Source: Dugong dugon
Lineage: Eukaryota; Chordata; Mammalia; Sirenia; Dugongidae
Direction: 5' to 3'
NCBI GenBank assembly: GCA_030035585.1
Contig: CM057476.1
Span: 18,336,501 to 18,400,500, forward strand
DNA: 64,000 bases
A program made the position numbers and the translations under genes. The notes under the pieces were generated by a model. It saw nothing but the letters and a program-made list of their open reading frames with translations, was not told the origin of the DNA and did no database searches. Positions within the stretch are counted from its first letter, which is position 1; each line of letters begins with the position of its first letter. Below are positions 1-10,685 of the stretch, piece after piece.

Positions 1-218
1 TTGGACCTGGGGTTCCTGTGCGGAGAAGCTCCTAGTCCAGGGGAAGATTGATGAGAAGGACCTTCCTCCAGAGCCGACAGAGAGAGAAATCCTTCCCCTG
101 GAGCTAATGCCCTGAATTTGGACTTCTAGCCTACTAGACTGTGAGAAAATAAATTTCTCTTTGTTAAAGCCATCCACTTGTGGTATTTCTGTTACAGCAG
201 CACTAGATGATTAAGACA
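1..218 (+). mobile_element. MaLR-like LTR, 3' part (cut by window edge)
   Basis: Matches the right-hand part of the LTR family seen whole at 6730-7236 and 36934-37436. It has the region around the AATAAA-type signal near 150 and ends in the terminal CA at 218. The left part lies outside the window. The general form (GTGGTATTTCTGTTA then ACTAAGACA-like end) is that of ERVL-MaLR LTRs. It is a non-coding fossil. Confidence 0.85.
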
Positions 219-1530
219 TACACCTTAGTCCTTCAAGTGATATCTTTGCTTTTTAACACTTCAAAGAAGTCTTTTGCAGCAGATTTGCCCAATGCAATGT
301 GTCGTTTGATTTCTTGACTGCTGCTTCCATGGGTGTAGATTGTGAATCCAAGTCAAATGAAGTCCTTGACAACTACAGTCTTTTCTCTATTTATCATGTT
401 AGGGCTTATTGGTTCAGTTGTGAGAATTTTTATTTTCTTTACGTTGAGGTGTAATCCATACTGAAGGCTGTGGTCTTTGATCTTCATCAGTAAGTGCTTC
501 AAGTCCTCTTCGATTTCAGCAAACAAGGTTGTGTCATCTGCATATCACAGGTTGTTAATGAATCTTCCTCCAATCCTGATGCCATATTCTTCATATAGTC
601 CAGCGTCTCAGATTATTTGCTCAGCATACAGATTAAGTAAGTATGGTGAAATACTACAACTCTGAAACACACCTTTCCTGACTTTAAACCACGCAGTATC
701 TCCTTGTTCTGTTTGAATGACTGCCTCTTGGTCTCTGTACAGGTTCCTGATAAGCACAATTAAGTGTTCTGGAATTCCCATTCTTCGCAATATTATCCAT
801 AATTTGTTGTGATCCACACAGTCGAATGCCTTTGCATAGTCAGTAAACATTTCTGATATTCTCTGCTTTCATCCAGGATTCATCTGACATCTGCAATGAT
901 ATCCCTCATTCCACATCCTCTTCTAAACCTAGCTTGGCTTTCTGGCAGTTTCCTGTCAGTGTATTGCCACAACCGGTTTTGAATGATCTTCAGCAAAATT
1001 TTACTTGTGTGTGATATTAATGATATTGTTTGATAATGTCTGCATTCTATTGGATCACCTTTCTTTGGAATAGGCATAAGTATGGATCGCTTCCCGTTGG
1101 TTGTCCAGGTAGCTGTCTTCTAAATTTCTTGGCATAGACAAGTGAGCACTTCAGTGCTGTCTCTGTTTGTTGAGATGTCTTAATTTGTATTCCGTCAATT
1201 CCTGAAGCCTTGTTTTTTGCCAATGTCTTCAGTGCAGCCTGGACTTCTTCCTTCAGTACCATTGGTTCTTGATCATATGCTACCTCCTGAAATGGTTGAT
1301 TGTCGACCAGTTCTTTTTGGTACAGTGACTCTGTGTGTTCTTTCCATCCTCTTTTGATGCTTCCTGTGTCGTTCAGTATTTTGTCCATAGGATCCTTCAA
1401 TATTGCAACTGGTGGCTTGTATTTTTTCTTTAGTTCTTTCAATTTAAGAAATGCTGGGCATGTTCTTCCCTTTTGGATTTCTAACTCCAGGTCTTTGCAT
1501 ATGTCATCGCTCTCTATTATAGGAAAATAT
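219..1530 (-). mobile_element. RTE/BovB-like LINE fragment, reverse transcriptase region
   Basis: Reverse-strand LINE fragment of about 1.3 kb, truncated at its 5' (right) end. Reading leftwards, frames at 1442-1047, 1077-880 and 850-608 encode RTE-type RT blocks. These include PIPKKGDP, a TDYAKAFDCVDHNKLW block with the first catalytic Asp, and SPYLLNLYAEQII. The second catalytic motif, YADD, is encoded by complement 533-544, just past a stop, and is followed by recognisable RT thumb sequence. Frameshifts and stops break the ORF, and no endonuclease domain remains. The amino-acid pattern is that of the BovB/RTE clade and differs from the L1 copies elsewhere in the window. Afrotherians are known to carry BovB-related RTE elements, whose patchy distribution is usually explained by horizontal transfer. 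Confidence 0.87.
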
Positions 1531-1536
1531 TTGAGT

Positions 1537-1590
1537 TTTCCTTCTCTGACAGGTTTACACCGGTTTCCTTCTCTGACAGGTTTACATCCG
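1537..1590. repeat. 27-bp tandem duplication
   Basis: Two head-to-tail copies of a 27-bp unit (1537-1563 and 1564-1590) that differ only at the last bases. The core is TCTCTGACAGGTTTACA. It lies right at the truncated end of the RTE fragment, so it may mark the insertion junction. Confidence 0.85.
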
Positions 1591-1621
1591 CCTTACACAG
1601 ATTCCAGCTTATATAGGTTTT

Positions 1622-1648
1622 ACTACATACACACGCACACACACATTC
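1622..1648. repeat. (CA)n-like microsatellite
   Basis: Short imperfect ACACAC tract next to the RTE junction. Confidence 0.7.
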
Positions 1649-1654
1649 TAATTT

Positions 1655-1790
1655 AATAATCTCAAAAGCCTTATTACCTGGGCACATCATCCTTATTTTA
1701 TAGATGAGGAAACTGAGGCTCAGAGAGGTGGAGTAACCCATCACAGCTAGTAAGTGGTGGAGCTGTGATTTTAATTTCACCATCCCCTCA
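1655..1790 (-). mobile_element. MIR SINE fragment
   Basis: Contains the reverse complement of the MIR core (GATGAGGAAACTGAGGCTCA, then AGCTAGTAAGTGG). Ancient mammalian SINE, strongly diverged. Confidence 0.85.
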
Positions 1791-2319
1791 GTTGCCTTTT
1801 CTCCCTTTCTTAAACTGCATATCCTGCGTTTCTTAAGTTGATTGGCACTCCAAGCTGATCCTGAACTCCTCCGAGACAGCGAAGACTTGTTTGCAGGCAT
1901 TTGGAAGTCATAATTAGAAAACAGAAGTCATCTTTATTAAATTCCACGTTGTAGCCAGTTGGGTGTAGAAACCGCATAAATCCAATGGGTTGCATGTATT
2001 CTTTATCCCAGTTGGTGCCTCCCCTAAATTAAAATTCCCTGAAGGTACTGCTCTCTTAATTAACAGTTTTCCTTGTTAACAGTGTAAACGTTTTTCTTGT
2101 TGTGGAGCCGGTCATGGCAATTAAAGGCGGAGATGATGCTGAGCAGGAGGGTGGTGCATAGAAGCCTGCTGAGAAGTGAAGCCTTCTTGCCTGACCAGTT
2201 CCCCACATTCTGCTGGGAAGTCCCCAGGACACAGCCCTGGAATTACAGTCACTCCCACACAGCGAGCAACTACGGCATGCTATGGGCTATCCATGGAGGT
2301 CGAAAACTTTGGTTGGGAG
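1791..2319. other. spacer, nothing recognised
   Basis: Ordinary mixed-composition DNA. The short open frames across it have no recognisable protein pattern. No repeat family recognised. Confidence 0.6.
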
Positions 2320-2455
2320 CCATGGAGACCTGGTTTTACTGGCTTACTGCATTTGGGCAGGGTCCCTCCCTGTGCTTCTGTTTCCTCAGCAGTAACATGG
2401 GATCATACAGTACCTACCTCATGGGCCAAGATGAGGCTTTAATGAAGAGGGCTTG
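2320..2455 (+). mobile_element. MIR-like SINE, degraded
   Basis: The order gagacctgg, gtttcctc, acctacctcat and a following ttaatga stretch follows the MIR consensus. Divergence is high, so the call is moderate. Confidence 0.55.
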
Positions 2456-2630
2456 ACACTTGCTAATGGAAGTGCTTCTCCACTTTCTCCTTCCTCTGAG
2501 TTAGTGGACATTTGTTATGCAAAAACCAGCCAGCATCATTACAATGTTCTTAATGTTCATTAAAAGTCACTCTGCCATCATCCTTGCAAACTTGTGGCCC
2601 AATCCTGAGACCCAGTCTTGGAAGATTTTT

Positions 2631-4005
2631 TTTTGGGGGGGGGGGAGGAGGGGGGAACAAACTTTTTATTGAAGAATAACAGACATGTAGGAAACCACAC
2701 AAATGATAAGTGTACCGCTTCTTAAATTTTTACAAACTGAACATATTCCTGTAACCAGTGCCTAAAACAAGAAACAGCACATTCCCAATTCCCCCAGAAG
2801 ACTGTGTTGTGCCCTCTTCCAGTCACTATTCCCCCAGAGTGTCCACTATCCTGACTTGTAAAGCATAGATTAATTTTGCTAATTTTCTGACTTTATATAA
2901 ATGGATTGGCACAGATTGTGTTTTTGTTTTTGTTTTCCATCCGACTTTTTTCACTCAATATTGTGTTTGTACAGTTCATCCTTATTGTTGCATATGGTTG
3001 TAGTTCATTCATTCTCATTGTGGTATAGTATTCCACTGTGTGAATATTTCATAGTTTATTTATCTCTTCAACTGTTTATGGTTATTTCAGTTGTTTCCGA
3101 TTTTCAGCGAATACAAGTAGGGCTGCTATGAATATTCTTGTATATGGTTATTTGTGAACACAGATATGCGTTTCTTTTGGGCATATACCAAGAAGCAGAA
3201 CTGCTGAGTCATGGATTATGTACATGTTTGGCTTTAGTAGATACTGTGAACCCATTTTATAAAATATTTATACCAGTTTACACTGCCACTGGCAATGTAT
3301 GAGAGTTTCAGTTGCTCCAACACTTGGATGTTGTCTGTCTTCTTAATTTTAGCCTATTATAGTAGGAGTGAGAGGTATGACATTATAGTTTCAATTTGTA
3401 TTTCCCTGATGTCTAAGGACTGTTTCGTGTATTTACTGGCCAATTGGATGCTGTCTTTTGTGAACTTCCTGTTCATGTCTTTTGCCTGTTTTTCTTTTGG
3501 AGTGTCTGTCTTTTTCTCATTGATTTATAGGTGTTCTTTATGTATTTTGGATAAAAGTCCTTTTTGAATTTGCAAATATCCATTCCCATTCCACTGGACA
3601 TCTTTTCCTTCTGTTCATGTTATCTTTTGATTGCTGTCAACATTTGTAGCTGTAGTCCAGTATTTCCCTTTAGTTAGCATTTTCATGTCCTGTTTAAGAA
3701 ATCTCTGCCTACCCCGAGGTAATAAAGATATTCTCCCATGTTTGTATCTAAAAACTTTCTTATTTTACTTTTCACACTTAGTCTGAAATTAATTTTTATG
3801 TATGATGTGAGGTAGGGGTTAAGATTGATTTTTTGTCCATGTGGATATCGAATTGACCTATCACCAGTTCTTGAAAAGAACATTCTTTCTCCTCTACTTA
3901 CAGTGACACCTTTGTAATAAGTCAGTTGATTATATATACATTGTGAGTCTATTTCTGGACTCTCTATTTTATTCCATTGGTCTATTTGTCTATCTTTTAG
4001 GAAAC
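2631..4005 (-). mobile_element. Old L1 (L1M-type) 3' end, reverse strand
   Basis: The left end is a T/G-rich run (2629-2656), the A-tail side of an antisense L1. It is followed by an L1 3' UTR and then the antisense of the ORF2 C-terminus. Recognisable antisense landmarks include the TTTTTCACTCA, GGTATAGTATTCCACTGTG and GCCAATTGGATG regions. About 1.35 kb, heavily mutated, no usable frame. Truncated at the right end near 4000. Confidence 0.88.
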
Positions 4006-4829
4006 TTTAATTTGGGAAGCAAGGTGTGGGAAGAATGAGGTACCGTAAGAGTCCATTTTTGGTGAGAGTTGTGGGCAGAGGCAAAGAGAAACCTATCCAA
4101 CTTCTGGAGGCTGCTGTGGCCGGGTCCTGGAGATCATGTCTCATGCCAGCCCTGGCAGGTGAGTTACAGAGTCTGGGGCCTCAGTGGCATTGGTCATAGG
4201 GTCTTCCCTGGAGCAGTCCAGGGGTATAAAACCCTTGGCTATGTAGGCTTGAAGCTTAAATCTGTGTCCCTTCCTTAAGACTGAATGCAAGGAATTTGAA
4301 TCCTCTCTGCTTGTCTTCCCCTGAAACCAATTTGCCCCTGTGTTCTCCTTCCACAGTAAGCTGTGAAATACAAGGTCTCCTTGTAACACTTTTATACACT
4401 GTTCACTGCAGTTTAATATATGAGACACTGCATCATAGTCTGGAGGTTCAAAATTACCTCGAAGTAATCATTTTCTAGAGAGCTGGTAGTAAACATTCTG
4501 TCACACAGCTATAGATTGTCACCTGTCTCCATCAATCAGCCCCCAGGGAGACATTAAGGGGAATGATACGGGCAGGAATTGAGAACTGGTGAGTATCTGT
4601 GTGTGGCTGCCGGTCTGTGCAGAGTGAAGCAGGCTTGGTGGCCTGTGGCAGGCTGGCTTTGTGAGTGGTGGGCTCCAACTGCACCGATGCCCAAGGTGGT
4701 GGGTTTGAGCCCTGGGTGCCCTGCTGGCCTAATTCAGCTCCAGGGTCATGGGATTCTCAGCTCTAACCTTGACTCTCTGTTATCTCCCCTATATGCTTCA
4801 GGCCAAAGTCATCATCTGTATTTACAAAA
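4006..4829. other. spacer, unidentified
   Basis: No repeat family recognised. A good splice-donor-like site (GGCAG then GTGAGT) sits near 4155-4163 and a TATAAA-like string near 4225, but no coding pattern, acceptor or partner exon could be recognised. Treated as spacer. Confidence 0.5.
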
Positions 4830-5075
4830 TAATAATAGTTACCATTCATGGGCACCTACTCTCACCAGGGATCTGCTAACCCTTTTCATGCTTCATCCTA
4901 TTAATCAGAGTGATCCCAGGATGGAGTTACTATGTTAGCCCTATTTCGTAGCTAAGGAAGTGGAGGCTCAGAGAGGTTGAGTAACTTGCAAAGTCACATA
5001 GCTTGTCAGTGGCAGAGTTAGTATTTGAACTAGAGGTATTCTGCCTTTAGAGGCCAAGTGCTAAGTCACTACATA
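4830..5075 (-). mobile_element. MIR SINE
   Basis: Nearly full-length MIR in reverse, with GGAGGCTCAGAGAGGTTGAG in the core followed by degraded tRNA-like head sequence. Confidence 0.85.
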
Positions 5076-5204
5076 AAACCAATAAACACAAACCCCTTGC
5101 CATCAATTCAGTTCTGACTCATGGTGACCCCATGTGTTACAGAGGGCTTTCTTGGTTGCAGTCTTTATGGAAGCAGATCACCAGGCCTTTTCTTCCATGG
5201 CACT
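5076..5204 (-). mobile_element. AfroSINE, left part (split by LTR element)
   Basis: Reverse-strand AfroSINE body with TTCTGACTCATGGTGACC and ATGTGTTACAGAG blocks. The SINE stops at 5204, where the LTR element begins, and resumes at 7237. The intact equivalent at 40945-41160 shows that the two halves join correctly. Confidence 0.9.
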
Positions 5205-7236
5205 TGTCATGGATTGAATTGTGTCCCCCCAAAATATCTGTCAACTTGACTAGGTCATGATTCCCAGTATTGTATAATTGTCTACCATTTTATCATCTGA
5301 TGTGATTTCCCTGTGTGTTACAAACTCTATCGCTCTGATGTAATAAGATGGGTTAGTGGCAATTATATTGATGAGGTCTACAAGATTAGGTAGTATCTTA
5401 AGCCAATTTCCTTTGACATATGAAAGAGAGAAGCAAGCAGAGAGACATAGGAACCTCATACCACCAAGAAAGAAGTGCTGGCAGTAGAGCGCATCCTTTG
5501 GACCTGAGGTTCCTCCGCAGAGAAGCTCCCAGACCAAGGGAAGATTGATGACTCAGACCTTCCTCCAAAGTCGGCAGAGAAAGCATTCCCCTGGAGCTGA
5601 TGCCCTGAATTTGGACTTGTAGCCTACTAGACTGTGAGAGAATAAACTTCTCTTTGTAAAGCCATCCACTTGTGGTATTTCTGTTAGAGCAGCAGGAGAT
5701 GACTAAGACAGAATTTGATACCAAGAGAGTGGGGTGCTGCTCTAACAGATATCTAAAATGTGGAAGTGGTTTTGAAACTGTGAATGGATGGAGGACTGGA
5801 AACGGCAAAAGACCAGCAGCAGCAGAGAACCAGCAGCAGCAGAACCAGGAGACCAGTGCAAGATAGTGCTACAACTGACCCACGGAGTGAGAGAGCTGAG
5901 TGCCTATGCGCTGGAGGCTTCCTGGCAGAGTGGGGTGCCTCCAGGCACTTACCGGTGGACGTAGACTTGCCGACCCATGGAGCAAGGTAGCTGAGTACCT
6001 GTGCACAGGAAGCTTCCTGCGGAGTGGGGTGCCTGCAGGCATTTATCGGTGGAGCTACCGAGCTTTAGAACACTTGCCTCAGCAGGGCAGATTTGGGCGT
6101 GAGGCCTGAGGGCCGAGAGGCCACAGGAAGCAGAAGCTAAAGAGACAAGGAACACAAGAAGTGGAACTGCCTCAATCTCATAAGGTATGGCCAGGATCTC
6201 TGGGGTTTCAAAGGGTGGAGCCGTGGCCTCTGGTGTTTCTAAGGGTGGAGTTGCCATTCAAATGGACTAGGAGAATGGTGTGCCTAAAGCTGAGGGATCA
6301 GAGTTGCCATCCCAGTGGGCCTGGAAGGTGGAGCTGAAGCCCAGGGCAAAGGGGCTTCCACTCTGAATCCGGAGAGTGTGGCCAATACCTAGAGTCTGGA
6401 GGGCAGGGCCATTGTTGAATGGTCCAAGAGAACAGAGGATTATTTGCAAAGCCTTGAGGGCTAATGTAATGTGTTCTGCTAACTTGCTTTGTGCCTGTTA
6501 TGCCTTCTTCCCCTGCAATTTCTCTCATTTGTAATGGAAATGTCAGCTTGTGTCTGTTCTGTCATTGTACTTGTGGAAGCAGATAACTTGTATTCTAGGT
6601 TTCACAGATGAAGAGGAATTTTTTGGATTTTGGACTTGGAGTTGATTTAAGACTTTTCCTATGATATGTTGGGGTGAATATGTTTTGCATGTTGCAAGGA
6701 CATGAGTTTTGGGAGGCCAAAGGGTGGAATGTCATGGATTGAATTGTGTCCCCCCAAAATATCTGTCAACTTGACTAGGTCATGATTCCCAGTATTGTAT
6801 AATTGTCTACCATTTTATCATCTGATGTGATTTTCCTATGTGTTGTAAACTCTATCACTATGATGTAATAAGATGGATTAACAGCAATTATATTGATGAG
6901 GTCAACAAGGTTAGGTAGTGTCTTAAACCAATCTCTTTTGAGATATGAAAGAGAGAAGCAAGCAGAGAGACATAGGAACCTCATACCACCAAGAAAGCAG
7001 CGCCAGGAGCAGAACATGTCCTTTGGAGCTGAGGTTCCTGCACAGAGAAGCTCCTAGACCAAGGGAAGATTGATGACACAGACCTTCCTCCAAAGTCGAC
7101 AGAGAAAGCGTTCCCCTGGAGCTGATGCCCTGAATTTGGACTTGTAGCCTACTGGACTGTGAGAGAATAAACTTCTCTTTGTTAAAGTCATCCACTTGTG
7201 GTATTTCTGTTATAGCAGCACTAGATGACTAAGACA
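5205..7236 (+). mobile_element. Short two-LTR MaLR-like element (fossil)
   Basis: Complete-looking non-coding LTR element of 2032 bp: 5' LTR 5205-5710, internal region 5711-6729, 3' LTR 6730-7236. Both LTRs start TG and end CA. A polypurine tract (ends about 6729) precedes the 3' LTR. The sequence after the 5' LTR resembles the primer-binding side of MST/THE1-type MaLRs. A 5-bp TSD flanks it (gcact 5200-5204, gcgct 7237-7241). By eye the LTRs differ at about 8% of sites, suggesting roughly 15-25 million years under ordinary mammalian neutral rates. The internal region has CAG-rich stretches (about 5813-5850) and no gag/pol/env, as expected for a MaLR, which moves only with help from other elements. 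The family name is inferred from LTR form. Confidence 0.87.
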
Positions 7237-7320
7237 GCGCTGCTGGGTGCGTTTGAACTAACAAACTTTAGGTTAGTAGCCAAGAGCAAACTGTTTGCAC
7301 CAATCAGGGACCTAAGTGCC
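7237..7320 (-). mobile_element. AfroSINE, right part (split by LTR element)
   Basis: Continuation of the SINE at 5076-5204. It carries the CTGCTGGGTG, AACTTTAGGTTAGTAG and final AGGGACC blocks, which correspond to the tRNA-like head of the SINE read in reverse. Confidence 0.88.
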
Positions 7321-7388
7321 TACGTACTGCCTCTTTTAAACCTCAAGTTCTGCACTGGGCTTATTAGCTCACATCCTCACTGAACTTT

Positions 7389-8016
7389 TTTTTTTTTTTA
7401 AATATAGTTTTACCACTTAAGCATACATCCCTAAACACACTGTTTAGTTTTGCCTTTTTATAAACAAATCATGTACAGTGTGTTCATTTTTGCTTGGCTT
7501 CTTTTACTCAATAATATATTTGTGAGATTCATCCATGTTGTTGCAGGTAGATATAGTTTATTCTTTTTTTTAATTACTGTGTAGATTTTCATTATAGGAT
7601 TATTCCACAACTGGTAGTTTTATTGTTTTGGGAGATTGTGAATAATTCTGCTACAAACATTCTTTTACAGGTATCTTGGTGCACATGTGTGTACATTTCT
7701 GTTGGGTACTTACCTAGAAATGGAATTGCTAGATACTGTGTATGGCAGCACAGTGGTTAAGAGCTCAGCTGCTCACCAAATGTTGGCAATTTGAATCCAC
7801 CAGCTGTTGCTTGGAAACCCTATGGGACAGTACTACTCTGTCCTATAGAATCACTATGAGTCAGAATCCACTCAACGGCAATGGGTTTTGTTTTGTTTTT
7901 TTGTTGTATATATTCACCTTTAGTAGATACTGTTTTCGAGACTATTTTCCAAAGTAGTTGTACCACTTTATGCTCCCTACACCAACATATGAGACTTTCT
8001 AGTGTTCCATAGCTTT
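7389..8016 (-). mobile_element. Old L1 3' end, reverse strand (interrupted)
   Basis: A T-run (7386-7397) marks the A-tail side, followed by antisense L1 3'-end sequence. The copy is interrupted by a SINE at 7740-7923 and ends at 8016. Flanks atcctcactgaacttt (7373-7388) and accctcactaaacttt (8017-8032) form its TSD, 14 of 16 bases identical. Confidence 0.85.
7740..7923 (+). mobile_element. AfroSINE-type SINE inserted in the old L1
   Basis: The tRNA-like head has CAGTGGTTAAGAGCTC (A-box side) and a B-box-like TTTGAATCCACC. The body reads CTTGGAAACCCTATGG and ends in a T-rich tail. The 10-bp TSD tagatactgt (7730-7739 and 7924-7933) lies inside the surrounding L1, so the SINE is younger than that L1. 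Confidence 0.92.
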
Positions 8017-8032
8017 ACCCTCACTAAACTTT

Positions 8033-8927
8033 TTTTTTAATCATTGTACTTTAAGTGAAAGTTTACAATTCAAGTTAGTCTCTCATACAAAAATTTATAC
8101 ATACATTGTTATATGACCCTAATTGCTCTCCCTATACTGTGACAGCGCACTCCTCCTTTCCACCCCTGATTTCCCGTGCCCATTCAGTCAGCTCCTGACC
8201 CTCTCTGTCTTCTCATCTCATCTCCAGACAGGAGCTGCCTATTTAGTCTCATGTATCTACTTGAGCTAAGAGGCACACTCTTCACAAGTTATCATTTTAT
8301 GTTCCATAGTCCAGTCTAATCTTTGTCTGAAGAATTGACCTTGAGAATAGTTTTAGTCTGGGTTGACAGAGAGTCCAGGAGCCATGCTTTCCGAGGTTCC
8401 TCCAGTCTCTGTCACACCATTAAGTCTGGTCTTTTTACTAGAATTTGAGTTCTGCACCCCACTTTTCTCCCGTTTCATCAGGGACTGTCTGTTGTGTTCC
8501 CTGTTAGGGAAGGCACCATCTGGTTCTTCTGGTCTCAGGATGATGAAGTCTCTGGTTTATGTGGCCCTTTCTGTCTCTTGGGCTAATGCTTTTCTTGTGA
8601 CTTTGGTGTTCTTCATTCTCCTTTACTCCAGGTGGGTTGGGACCAATTGATGCATCTTAGATGGCTGCTTGCTAGGTTTTAAGACCCCAGATGCCACTCA
8701 CCAAAGTAGGATGCAGAACATTTTCTAAACTTTGTTATGCCAGTTGCCTAGATATCCCTTGAAAGCATGGTCCCCAGACACCCGCCCCCGCTACTCTGTC
8801 CCTGAAAGTGTTTGGTTGTATTCAGGAAACTTCTTAGCTTTGGTTTAGTCCAGTTGTGCTGACTTCCCCTGTAGTGTGTGCTGTCCTTCCCTTCACCTAA
8901 GATAATTCTTGTCTATTATCTTGTTAG
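8033..8927 (-). mobile_element. Lineage-specific L1 3' end, 5'-truncated
   Basis: About 895 bp of L1 3' UTR, reverse strand. The same UTR pattern, though not identical sequence, occurs in the big L1 at 16345-17500; shared blocks include AAGACCCCAGAT and TTGTGCTGACTTCCCCTGT. It is flanked by a perfect 16-bp TSD accctcactaaacttt (8017-8032, 8928-8943). No coding part is present. It looks younger than the L1 it landed beside. Confidence 0.9.
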
Positions 8928-8943
8928 ACCCTCACTAAACTTT

Positions 8944-9015
8944 AAAGATGCTTTTTTTGTCTCCATTGTACAGATGAAGAACCTGAAGCTCATCCAAGTT
9001 CAGCAAGGAGATAGC
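8944..9015 (-). mobile_element. MIR fragment
   Basis: Short MIR-like core (TGTACAGATGAAGAACCTGA) to the right of the double L1 insertion. It was probably part of the original target locus together with sequence left of 7373. Confidence 0.5.
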
Positions 9016-9840
9016 ATTGCTGACGTTCTACTCCAGGGCTCTCTGGCCACACACCTACAGCTTCCTTCTTGGGAGGACAGGTGAAGTGCAGGTAAAACAT
9101 TGCTGCCTGCAGAGCTGCAGGATGTGCACAGGTTCATCTAGTGATCCAGTGGCTTGGTGAATTTAGGTCTATGTCTCCAACAGGGGCAGATTTGGGTTTT
9201 GGGGGACTGAAGATTATGTAATTTCTGGGACCCCCTTAGAAACATAAAATTATTAAGACAAATTAAATATGGAAGTATATATTTATTTAGCAGAGCTGCA
9301 TTCAAGTGAGGGGTCCTGAAACTTACATGTCATGAACTTCATGGTAAATCTTCTTGGTCTCCAGGTTCCCACAGAGTCTCACCTTGGAGGCCGAATCTCC
9401 AGCAGTCAAAGCCTTTTCTTGCCTGAGTAAGTACAGCGAAGTGGCTCTGGCCTTTTGGAGATCTGAAAATGAAGACAATCTTTGTGTGGATGATTTGGGG
9501 GCATTCAGGGCCTCAGCATCATCAGTGGGCCCCATCGAAGACTGGAGCTGGGAGGGTGAGGGCACTGTTGGACTCTCCGTCAGGGCTTTTCTCAGTGTGG
9601 TCTGCTGGGCTGTGCCAGTCTGTGGGCTGCCTGTTACCAGGCAAGGACAAGACCAGTTAGAAACTGAGAACTAGCATTTGGAAACCTTTAGGGAAGTTCA
9701 GCTCTGCACAGCATACAAGTATACGATCACCAGTACTAGTCACGCACATTAGGACCACATATGTGCCCAGGGTGTGTTAGAAATAAAAACAAAGCTGGTC
9801 CTTCCCCATAGACGGTTAGAGAAGCACTGGTCTAAGCCTA
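9016..9840. other. spacer, unidentified
   Basis: No repeat recognised with confidence. A 106-codon frame (9354-9674) and its reverse shadow show no recognisable domain and are taken as chance. Confidence 0.5.
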
Positions 9841-10358
9841 TGTCTTAGTCTTCTAGTGCTGCTATAACAGAAATACCACAAGTGGATGGCTTCAACAAAG
9901 AGAAATTTATTCTCCCACAGCCTAGTAGGTTACAAGTCCAAATTCAAGGCATTAGCTCCAGGGGAAGTCTTTCTCCCCCTGTGGGCTCTGAAGGAAGGTC
10001 TTTATGATGCATCAGTCTTCCCTTGGTCTGGGAGCATCTCAGTGCGGGAACCTCAAGTCCAAAGGACACGCTCTGCTCCCAGCACTGCCTTCTTGGTGAT
10101 GTGAGGTTCCCATGTGTCTCTGTTCACTTCTCTTTTTTATATCTCAAAAGAGATTGGCTTAAGACACTATCCCATCTTGTATACCTCATTGGTATAGCTG
10201 CCACTAATCCATCTTATTACATCATAGTGACTGAATTTACAACACCTAAGGAAATCACATCAGCTTACAAAATGGTACACAATTATACAGTACTGGGAAT
10301 CATGACCCAGCCAAATTGATACACACACTTTTAGGGGGACATAATTCAATCCATGACA
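9841..10358 (-). mobile_element. Solo MaLR-like LTR
   Basis: Reverse copy of the same 0.5-kb LTR family, TG...CA ends, 518 bp. Flanked by a 5-bp TSD (gccta 9836-9840, gtcta 10359-10363, one difference). No internal region, so a solo LTR left by LTR-LTR recombination. Fossil. Confidence 0.9.
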
Positions 10359-10364
10359 GTCTAT

Positions 10365-10535
10365 TAGGGCCATTGTTGTTGTATTTTATTGTGGCAAATA
10401 TATATGTAACAAATCATTCGCCTTTTCAACATTCTTCATGTGTACAATTCAGTGACATTAATTATGTTTATCATGTTGTTCAACCATTAACATTATCTGT
10501 TTCCACGTTTTCCTATCACCCTTAACAGAAGCTCA
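10365..10535 (-). mobile_element. L1 3'-terminal fragment
   Basis: TTTATTGTGGCAAATATATA, then ACAATTCAGTGACATTAATT. This is the terminal module also seen at 30840-30925, 49130-49300 and 16480-16550. Short and 5'-truncated. Confidence 0.75.
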
Positions 10536-10685
10536 GGGGACATTGTTGTTTCAGGGCTGGTTTCATTTTGATCTGGTTAATTTCATTGGCTCCTGTTTCT
10601 ATGCAGGCTTAGAGGATCACAGTTCTAGTAAGTTTCTCAGAGTGTGGCCAAGGACAATTGCCTTTATGTGAATTGCCGGGGAAGC

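Noticed and set aside
4069-4278. Possible exon with a strong donor site (GGCAG then GTGAGT) and an upstream open frame
   Set aside because: No acceptor, no homology pattern, and one consensus donor is expected by chance in this length.
5711-6729. Possible gag-like coding region in the interior of the short LTR element
   Set aside because: Only short frames without any retroviral pattern; MaLR interiors of this size are non-coding.
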